In this document: piece by piece, positions 42,246 to 49,259 of the stretch
How positions within the stretch are numbered: position 1 is the stretch's first letter
Layout: each line of letters opens with the position of its first letter
Assembly: GCA_023701385.1 (NCBI GenBank)
Contig: JAMPXC010000003.1
Coordinates: 62,001-126,000 of the forward strand
Reading direction: 5' to 3'
DNA: 64,000 nucleotides
Origin: Pseudobdellovibrio sp.
Lineage (GTDB): Bacteria; Bdellovibrionota; Bdellovibrionia; Bdellovibrionales; Bdellovibrionaceae
The notes under the pieces: generated by a model
Seen by the model: only the letters and a program-made list of their open reading frames with translations
Told to the model about the DNA's origin: nothing
The model's database searches: none
Position numbers and translations under genes: made by a program

Positions 42246-44030
42246 ATGAAACAAGTCACAAGCAAGAATCATAATTTAATTTTCGCATCGATTATCGGGG
42301 CTATTGTCATCTGCGCTTTGCTGTACAATTCAATCCGCGTAGAAAGAATCGGTTTTTTAGGAATCGCCGATTCAAAAGAGTTACAAATCAACTTTGAATA
42401 CCCGGTTGAAGTTAAACGTATTCACGTGATTCAAGGTCAGAACGTGCGTAAAGGCGATTTACTTTTAGAACTTGATCAATCCGAGCTAAACACAAAAATT
42501 CGCGAAGTCGAGTTCAACATGAACCGTCTTTCGTCAGAGATTAAATTACGTAAGCAATTTGCCCGCATTATTCCTAAGTCTTCTAAAGCAGCCTTTAAAA
42601 ACGCTGGCGAATTCACTAACCCGTTACAATCTGAATACGACGATTTAGTTAAAGAAAAAGATTACTTAGAAAAAAAGAAGAAAAACCTTTATGTCTTCTC
42701 ACCGGCTGATGGTGTTGTTGGACAAATCAATTTTAAGGTTGGCGAAAAAGTTGGTGGCTTTGCCACTTTAATGACTTTAGCTAACAGTTCTCCGACATTT
42801 GTTACCGGCTTCATTAATGAAAGTCTTGATGTGACTTTAACTGAAGGCCAACAAGTTAAAGTTCGCTCAGCCGCTCGTCCTGATGTTACCGCAACAGCCG
42901 TCGTTAAAAGCATCGGCCGCAGAACTGTTGAAATGCCGTTACGTTTATTAAAATACCAGAATGTAACGGCTTACGGCCGCGAAGTAACTTTAGCATTGAG
43001 TGAAAGCAATCAGTTCTTGATAGGTGAAAAAGTGGTCGTTGATCCGTCTAAGCCGATCTTAAGTTTTATGGCGATGGCTAAAGCGTCTAAAGGCGAATTA
43101 CTTTCTAGCTTTGAAACTTCAACCCAGTTTTCATTAAAGAAAATGGATATCCCTAATTCACTTTATGAATTAACTAAGTTTGAACCCTCTGGAGCTATTT
43201 GGCTTGCGGACTTAAATAAGTACTTAGTGATCAGCGACGATACCGATGACACGCATTCGCCGCTTTTATTTTTAATGAACCGCGATGGCAGCATTGATAG
43301 CGCTCCGTTAAAAGTGTCTGGTCTTTCTGAAATTATGGATATCGAATCAATCGCCCAAGACGGTCAATTTATCTATCTACTGTCTTCACAATCTCGCAAC
43401 TCGAGTGGTGATGTTAAAAATAACCGTAGTTTAATCGTTAAGGTTAAACGTGTAGGTTTAGAATTAACTGCTGTATCAAGCTTTCAATTACGCCCGCTTT
43501 TAATGGAGGCTTTAAGTAAATCTAAAAACACAGAATTAAATACTTTAGCTTTAACTATTCAATCTGGCACTGTTAAAAACGGAGACCTTGATATCGAAGG
43601 TATGACTTTGGTTGGAAACGATATCTTAATCGCTTTAAAATCTCCGCACAATTCGTCAGATGAAAGCTACATCCTACGTTTAGCGAATAAAGACTATATT
43701 TTTACGAACAAATACTTTCATGCATCACAAGTGTCGGTTGAGGCTAAATTAAACTTTCATGGTAAAACTGAAACTGATGAAAGTAATAAAATGGGCTTAA
43801 GTGATTTAGTTTACGCTAATGGCATATACTACCTTTCTACAACATGCAAAAAAGCCAACTGTTCTGCACTATGGAAAACTTCAAAGCTTGATAGCGACCA
43901 CCTTAAACTTTTAAAAACGTTTCCGGTTAACCAGCTAGAGGGTATTGCCCTTGGGCATGCTAACGAAATCCTTGGTGTCTTCGATGAAGGTAAGAGCGAA
44001 CCTTATTATTTTATCAATGAAACACACTAA
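42246..44030 (+). CDS. HlyD-like membrane-fusion adaptor fused to a propeller-like domain
   Basis: This 594-residue protein is a natural fusion. The N-terminal half has a membrane anchor (about 11-28), a lipoyl-like domain (VEVKRIHVIQGQNVRKGDLLLELDQ, about 54-78), a coiled-coil hairpin (about 80-145) and the closing lipoyl and beta-barrel parts (about 150-265). These are the parts of an HlyD/EmrA-type adaptor linking an inner-membrane pump to TolC. The second half (about 290-594) has repeated strands such as YLVISDDTDD, SIAQDGQFIYLLSS and LVYANGIYYLSTTC. They recall beta-propellers of the esterase-like phytase or DUF3616 type, though not closely. No pump gene is adjacent. It overlaps the next gene by 14 bases. 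Confidence 0.82.
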   Translation: MKQVTSKNHNLIFASIIGAIVICALLYNSIRVERIGFLGIADSKELQINFEYPVEVKRIHVIQGQNVRKGDLLLELDQSELNTKIREVEFNMNRLSSEIKLRKQFARIIPKSSKAAFKNAGEFTNPLQSEYDDLVKEKDYLEKKKKNLYVFSPADGVVGQINFKVGEKVGGFATLMTLANSSPTFVTGFINESLDVTLTEGQQVKVRSAARPDVTATAVVKSIGRRTVEMPLRLLKYQNVTAYGREVTLALSESNQFLIGEKVVVDPSKPILSFMAMAKASKGELLSSFETSTQFSLKKMDIPNSLYELTKFEPSGAIWLADLNKYLVISDDTDDTHSPLLFLMNRDGSIDSAPLKVSGLSEIMDIESIAQDGQFIYLLSSQSRNSSGDVKNNRSLIVKVKRVGLELTAVSSFQLRPLLMEALSKSKNTELNTLALTIQSGTVKNGDLDIEGMTLVGNDILIALKSPHNSSDESYILRLANKDYIFTNKYFHASQVSVEAKLNFHGKTETDESNKMGLSDLVYANGIYYLSTTCKKANCSALWKTSKLDSDHLKLLKTFPVNQLEGIALGHANEILGVFDEGKSEPYYFINETH

Positions 44031-45138
44031 ACTACTTCTTACACTTCTAAGTTTAGTCGCGGTTAAAGCTTATGGCTTTCAATCACCGTTTAAAGATGCG
44101 CAATTAAGCGTTGCGAATAAAGACTTAGAAGGCCAAACTTACGAATACGCCTTAAAATTTAAACTTTTTGGCTATGAAGAATACCAAAAATGGGGAAAAG
44201 TGCGTGAGATCGACTTGCGCTTTAAATCCCTCAATAGCCAGTTTATCAATTCAGAAACAGATCTTAATAACATTAAAAGCTACATTCAGGCATTAGATGT
44301 AAAACAAAAGCAAAAACAATTTCAAGACTACAATAAATGGATGAGTAAGTTTCGCGATACACTGACGGCAACTTATGAAAATTCAGATACCGATGTAAGC
44401 ACAGTCATGAAAATCATCGCTCAAGACGAAGAAAAACAAATCATGGGTCTTGAGCTCAATGAACAGAAAAACGAACTAGTTCCATTACTTGCACAAATGC
44501 GGATGACTTGGGAGCAAGTTCCTGGCGAAGCGGCTCTTAATGTTAAAAATATTCATAATCTGATCGATTCATTTAGCACGAATTATTTAGCAACCCAGTC
44601 AGCGAAATCTTACGATCTGTATTCAAAATTAGCTATGGCCGAATACGAATACAACCGCGTTGAAGACACCGCGATTTTTGATGGCTTTGAAGTAGTTTAT
44701 GAAAAAGACTACGAAAAAGATAACGACAAAGGCGCTTACGGCATTAAGGCGGTATTTAATTTAAATTTCTTACGTGAATCTAAAACGTTGTATTATTCTG
44801 ACCGATACAACCTGCAAAGAAAGCTATTAACTGAAAGAACAAATACACAAACGCGAGCTAACGAACTTAAAAACATTAAAGAAACTCTTAAACACGATAT
44901 CGAACTTGTACAAGAGCTGCAAAAATCCAGCTTTAAAGAAGATAAGTTCTTAAACAATAAAAAGAACATCTATAACGTGATTGATCTGCAAACGATTCAA
45001 AGCTTACAAAAAAATAAGTACGAAAAGAACTCTAAGTTAGTTTCTCTTAAAACTTCTATTTTAGAGAAAGTTTTAACATTGATGTACGAATCTGAACGTC
45101 CGCTGACACTCGTTGAGCTTAGAAAGTATGTCAGATAA
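44017..45138 (+). CDS. TolC-like outer-membrane efflux component (putative)
   Basis: I use the ATG at 44017, which begins a good signal peptide (MKHTKLLLTLLSLVAVKAYG) and gives 373 residues; longer in-frame starts lie inside the previous gene. The mature chain is largely long coiled helices with a short beta-like element near residues 225-245 (GAYGIKAVFNLNF). A C-terminal half follows with the pattern NVIDLQTIQSLQKNKYEKN-, then LKTSILEKVLTLM, like the second helical hairpin of TolC-type proteins. The barrel strands are not obvious, so it may be a shortened TolC or a periplasmic coiled-coil partner. It sits between the adaptor and the VTC gene, overlapping the latter by 11 bases. Confidence 0.65.
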   Translation: MKHTKLLLTLLSLVAVKAYGFQSPFKDAQLSVANKDLEGQTYEYALKFKLFGYEEYQKWGKVREIDLRFKSLNSQFINSETDLNNIKSYIQALDVKQKQKQFQDYNKWMSKFRDTLTATYENSDTDVSTVMKIIAQDEEKQIMGLELNEQKNELVPLLAQMRMTWEQVPGEAALNVKNIHNLIDSFSTNYLATQSAKSYDLYSKLAMAEYEYNRVEDTAIFDGFEVVYEKDYEKDNDKGAYGIKAVFNLNFLRESKTLYYSDRYNLQRKLLTERTNTQTRANELKNIKETLKHDIELVQELQKSSFKEDKFLNNKKNIYNVIDLQTIQSLQKNKYEKNSKLVSLKTSILEKVLTLMYESERPLTLVELRKYVR

Positions 45139-45904
45139 TCAAGCTGGCGTTTCGCCCCTATTCTTTGAACGTTATGAGATCAAATATTTGATCCCTTACC
45201 GCTTAGTTGATCCTATCTCAGAATACGTTAAAGCTTATTGCGATATGGATTATTATTCTGAGATTTCACCGGATAGCTTCTATACTATTAACTCTTTATA
45301 TTTAGATTCACCGGTTCATACGTTTTACCATAACAGCGATGGCGTTAACCCTAAACGTTTTAATATGCGGATTCGTTCGTATGGTGATGATCCAAAACCA
45401 CCGTATTTTTTTGAAGTTAAAGAAAAAACAGCAGACTTTGTGAAAAAAAGCCGCGCCAAAGTTAAAACGGCAAATATTCAATCTGTCTTAGAAGGCACTT
45501 ACAATCCTGAAGATGTTGATATGGGCTCAAAAAAGAACCTGGATAAGTTTTTAAGCTTCGCTCAAATTTACAATGTTCAACCGCAGGTTTTAACCCAGTA
45601 CCGCCGCCGCGCTTTTTTATCAAATGTAGAAGATTACGTGCGCATCACGTTTGATGTGGATTTAAAATGCAAAGAAGAAAACACTTTCAACCTTTGGCCT
45701 AATCCCCGCGAAATGCTGAGCTATGATTCATCGTTAATTTTTGATGACGGCGTAAGTAATGAAAGTCTAGCTATTCTAGAGCTTAAATGCGAAAGCCGTG
45801 TGCCACTCTGGTATTTAGATTTAATCCGCGTCTTTGAATTAGAACGCGGATCATTTTCTAAATATGGCAACTCTTTAGAACGAGCAACCAAGCTATATCT
45901 CTAG
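45128..45904 (+). CDS. VTC-domain protein, polyphosphate-polymerase-like
   Basis: This 258-residue soluble protein is a VTC domain, which in yeast Vtc4 is a triphosphate-tunnel enzyme that makes polyphosphate from ATP. The tunnel residues are visible: E-x-K in ERYEIKYLIP (Glu17, Lys19), Arg residues in RFNMRIRSYG, Lys and Glu in FEVKEKTADFVKKSR, the basic run in TQYRRRAF, and the acidic strands ITFDVDL and LAILELK. The C-terminal FSKYGNSL is also typical. I place the start at the ATG at 45128, inside the end of the TolC-like gene. Catalysis is plausible but not proved. The gene converges on purM with a 4-base overlap. Confidence 0.92.
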   Translation: MSDNQAGVSPLFFERYEIKYLIPYRLVDPISEYVKAYCDMDYYSEISPDSFYTINSLYLDSPVHTFYHNSDGVNPKRFNMRIRSYGDDPKPPYFFEVKEKTADFVKKSRAKVKTANIQSVLEGTYNPEDVDMGSKKNLDKFLSFAQIYNVQPQVLTQYRRRAFLSNVEDYVRITFDVDLKCKEENTFNLWPNPREMLSYDSSLIFDDGVSNESLAILELKCESRVPLWYLDLIRVFELERGSFSKYGNSLERATKLYL

Positions 45905-46914
45905 CTGATTTCTTCGCCTTTTAAGAACACTTTACCAGTACCTGACTTAACATGACCTAGGACAAATGATTTTTCACCTAGCTCGTGCAGTGCCTGCATC
46001 ACTTGTTCTGGTTTATCTGTGGCAATGACAAAGCCTACCCCCATATTAAACGTTTTATGCAGCTCTAACTCCGTTAAACCACTCATCTCGCACACTGACT
46101 GCATAAAAGCAGGTAAGCTTGCAGTTTGTGTGACTTCATAATCGAATTTTTCATTCATACGTGGAATATTTAAAAATCCAGAACCTGTGATATTAGCTAG
46201 CCCCTTAATATTATCTTTAAATTTTGTAAGTAGTGATAAAACACTATTTACGTAAATTCTTGTTGGCGTTAGACAATCTTTTTTGAGCTGTTCTAATTCT
46301 TGAGTTGAAAGCTTTTTGCCAGCGACATCTGTAATGATTTTTCTGACTAACGAATAGCCATTTGAATGAAAGCCAGAACTTTGAATCGCTACTAAGGTAT
46401 CACCGGCTTTTAGTTTTGTGCCATCGACTAAGCTGTGGGTGAACACTTCACCCACTGAAAAACCGGCCAAGTCGTAATCACCTTCTTGGTACATACCTGG
46501 CATTTCCGCAGTTTCACCACCGATTAAAACCATTTTTGATTGCAAGCACCCTTCAACAATACCTTCGATGATTTTTTCTGAAGTTTTAAGCTCTAATTTT
46601 GAGCTGGCGAAATAATCTAAGAAAAATAAGGGCTTTGCGCCCGAACAGATTAAATCATTCACACACATCGCCACTAAATCAACACCAATGGTGTCGTGCT
46701 TATCTAACTCAATAGCTAACTTAAGCTTAGTGCCCACCCCGTCAGTGCTTGAAGCTAAGAATCTTTCTTGATCCATTTTATAAAGAGCACAAAAGCCCCC
46801 TACCCCACTCTGTACACTTTGGTTGTATGTGGATTTCACCATCTGTGAAATTTTATTCACAAACACATCCGCTTTATCGATATCCACACCACTGTCTTTA
46901 TATGAAATAGCCAT
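45901..46914 (-). CDS. purM: Phosphoribosylformylglycinamidine cyclo-ligase PurM
   Basis: PurM closes the imidazole ring, turning FGAM into AIR (step 5 of purine synthesis). The family features are SYKDSGVDIDKAD (about 4-16), SSTDGVGTKLKLA (about 55-67), VGGETAEMPGMY (about 136-147), and the C-terminal HKTFNMGVGFVI. It is 337 residues, slightly shorter than E. coli (345). It is the last gene of the minus-strand purine operon; its start lies 10 bases after purH. Its stop overlaps that of the convergent VTC gene. Confidence 0.97.
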   Translation of the reverse strand: MAISYKDSGVDIDKADVFVNKISQMVKSTYNQSVQSGVGGFCALYKMDQERFLASSTDGVGTKLKLAIELDKHDTIGVDLVAMCVNDLICSGAKPLFFLDYFASSKLELKTSEKIIEGIVEGCLQSKMVLIGGETAEMPGMYQEGDYDLAGFSVGEVFTHSLVDGTKLKAGDTLVAIQSSGFHSNGYSLVRKIITDVAGKKLSTQELEQLKKDCLTPTRIYVNSVLSLLTKFKDNIKGLANITGSGFLNIPRMNEKFDYEVTQTASLPAFMQSVCEMSGLTELELHKTFNMGVGFVIATDKPEQVMQALHELGEKSFVLGHVKSGTGKVFLKGEEIS

Positions 46915-46924
46915 GTTACCTCTT

Positions 46925-48490
46925 TTAATGACGGAAATGTCTTACGCCTGTCATCACCATAGCGATAGCGTACTTGTTACACGCTTCAATCACTTCGTTA
47001 TCCCGAATACTTCCACCCGGCTGAACGATCGCTTTAATTCCGACTTCGTTGCAAACATCGACTGAATCAGCAAATGGAAAGAACGCATCTGAAATCATTA
47101 ACACTTGATCCATCGGGATATTCTTCATTTTTGCACGGTGAACTGCTAATAAGCGTAATGAATCTAAGCGGTTTGGTTGCCCCATGCCTGTACCAACTAA
47201 GGAAAAGCCAAGATCTGTTTTTGCAACTAAAGCAATACCGTTAGACTTTAAATGTTTACACGCTAAGACGCCGAAATCGACTAGCTCTTGATGATGTGTA
47301 CTTAGTGCATTTTGAGTGACGAGCTTTACTTCTTCAGTTTTAGCAGACCTTTCGTCTTCGTCCTGAATTAAGATACCGCCAGAGATAGAACGCATCATCG
47401 TTTCTTTTTGTTTGTATTCACGAATCGGCGTTTTAAGAAGTCTTACATTTTTCTTTTTTGTGAATAACTCTAAAGCTTCTTGCGAGAAATCAGGAGCGAT
47501 TAACACTTCGATAAAGTTTTGTGTAAGAAACTCAGCATGTTTAGCTTCTACTTTATAAGAGCAAGCAATGATACCCCCGAAAGCCGAGATATTATCACCA
47601 TTCCAAGCCTGCAATAATGAATCAAAACTCTCTGTCGTAGCCGCTAGACCACACGGATTAGCGTGCTTAATAACGGCAGTCACAAATGTATTTTGTGATG
47701 CGTGTGCCACATCACTCATCACACGCCAAGCGCTATCAGCGTCCATCCAGTTATTATAAGATAATTCTTTACCTTGAATAAATTGAGCTTTGGCTAAAGT
47801 GATTTGCGAATCCGTGTTATTCTTAATCATTAGACTTGCGCTTTGATGAGGGTTTTCACCGTAGCGTAAAGTTTGGTTTAATTCAGGCATGTAGTTTTTA
47901 GTTAGCTCTTGAGCAATAGCTTGATCGTATTCAGCCACACGTACGAATGTTTTAATTGCTTGATTACGGCGAAATTCAAAATTTGTGCTCGCCTTGTTTT
48001 CCATAAAGTGAGTCATAAAGTTCATGTACTCTTGAGATCCTGATAAAACAGTAACTGATTCATAATTTTTAGCAGAGGCACGTAACATTAACGGCCCACC
48101 GATATCAATGTTTTCAATTAACACATCTTCAGGCGAATTCAGATTCATATATTTTTCAAACGGATACAAATTACAGATCACAAGATCAATCGGTTTGATA
48201 TTTAGATCTTTTAATTCTTTTTGATCTTGCTCATGGTATCTGCGAAATAACAATCCAGAAGAAATCTGAAAGCTGATGGATTTCATTCTTCCACCGAAAG
48301 CTTCAGGATTACCTGTTAGTGATTCAACACTTGTCACAGGTAAACCTAGTTCTTCTAAGTATTTTTTAGTTCCACCGGTTGAAATAAGTTCTACTTTGTA
48401 TTCAAATAAGAATTTCGCAATTTTATCAATACCGGTTTTATCTGAAACGCTGATTAAGGCTCTTTTGATTCCTAGATTTTCTGTTCTCAT
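46925..48490 (-). CDS. purH: Bifunctional AICAR transformylase/IMP cyclohydrolase PurH
   Basis: PurH catalyses the last two steps to IMP. The N-terminal IMP cyclohydrolase begins KRALISVSDKTGI, with TGGTKKYLEE and IDIGGPLMLRASAKN. The C-terminal transformylase has the LRYGENPHQSAS stretch, the ACSYKVEAKHAEFL region and the KHANPCGLA catalytic segment, with the usual PGGSIRDNEVIEA near the end. I use the ATG at 48490, with GGAG about 10 bases upstream; the longer frame would begin at GTG 48508. It starts 1 base after the purQ stop. Length is 521 residues, typical. Confidence 0.97.
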   Translation of the reverse strand: MRTENLGIKRALISVSDKTGIDKIAKFLFEYKVELISTGGTKKYLEELGLPVTSVESLTGNPEAFGGRMKSISFQISSGLLFRRYHEQDQKELKDLNIKPIDLVICNLYPFEKYMNLNSPEDVLIENIDIGGPLMLRASAKNYESVTVLSGSQEYMNFMTHFMENKASTNFEFRRNQAIKTFVRVAEYDQAIAQELTKNYMPELNQTLRYGENPHQSASLMIKNNTDSQITLAKAQFIQGKELSYNNWMDADSAWRVMSDVAHASQNTFVTAVIKHANPCGLAATTESFDSLLQAWNGDNISAFGGIIACSYKVEAKHAEFLTQNFIEVLIAPDFSQEALELFTKKKNVRLLKTPIREYKQKETMMRSISGGILIQDEDERSAKTEEVKLVTQNALSTHHQELVDFGVLACKHLKSNGIALVAKTDLGFSLVGTGMGQPNRLDSLRLLAVHRAKMKNIPMDQVLMISDAFFPFADSVDVCNEVGIKAIVQPGGSIRDNEVIEACNKYAIAMVMTGVRHFRH

Positions 48491-48491
48491 A

Positions 48492-49259
48492 CTACAACAT
48501 CTCCTCACAGTGTTTCACTGCGTTCATAAAAAATTGAGTTCCGAAAGCTTGTTCCGATTTTTTAGCTGTGCCATCTGGCAGTAGCCAGTTCGACGTTGCA
48601 GCTTCTGGGTGTGGCATTAAACCTAAAATACAGCCCGTTGGATCAGTAACGCCTGCGATCTCTTGATACGACCCATTCACATCTTCAGTGTACGATAAAG
48701 CAATTTGTCCGTTGGCCACTAACGCCTGAAAAGTATTATGTTGCGTAGCTTGATCACCAGCGAAAGTGATTTTTCCCTCACCGTGACGGATCGGCAGTTG
48801 AATTTCTTTTCCTTGTAAAGACTTAGTCCATACACATTTTGATTCAGGAACTTTTAAACTGACCCATTTATTAATAAAATGACCTTGGCGGTTGTGAGTT
48901 AAAGTCATTTGCCTTTCGGTAAATGGTTTGGGTAATAAACCTAAACGCACCAACACCTGAAAGCCGTTACAAATGCCGATAATCAATTTTCTTTGGTTGA
49001 TAAATTCAGTCAGCGCCACGCCTAAAGAGTATTTAAGTTTTAACGCTAAGATTTGTCCCGAACCAATTTCATCACCAAATGAAAATCCGCCAGGTAAGGC
49101 TAAAATTTGGTAGTGATTTAATTGCCCTGGTTGATCGATGAGATCTTGCACGTGCATGATTTTAGTTTCGCAACCATACTGCGCGAAAGCTAACGCTGTT
49201 TCATTTTCGCAGTTAATCCCATCACCCGTTAAGATAAGAGCTTTTACTTTTTTACTCAT
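48492..49259 (-). CDS. purQ: FGAM synthase glutaminase subunit PurQ
   Basis: PurQ is the class I glutamine amidotransferase that supplies ammonia to PurL in step 4 of purine synthesis. The nucleophile is in GICNGFQVL (Cys near residue 97), and the catalytic His-Glu pair is in LMPHPEAAT (about 214-222). The start has LTGDGINCENE, usual for the family. At 255 residues it is longer than the B. subtilis protein (227). It sits between purL (1-base overlap) and purH (1-base gap), so it is translated together with its partner subunit. Confidence 0.95.
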   Translation of the reverse strand: MSKKVKALILTGDGINCENETALAFAQYGCETKIMHVQDLIDQPGQLNHYQILALPGGFSFGDEIGSGQILALKLKYSLGVALTEFINQRKLIIGICNGFQVLVRLGLLPKPFTERQMTLTHNRQGHFINKWVSLKVPESKCVWTKSLQGKEIQLPIRHGEGKITFAGDQATQHNTFQALVANGQIALSYTEDVNGSYQEIAGVTDPTGCILGLMPHPEAATSNWLLPDGTAKKSEQAFGTQFFMNAVKHCEEML

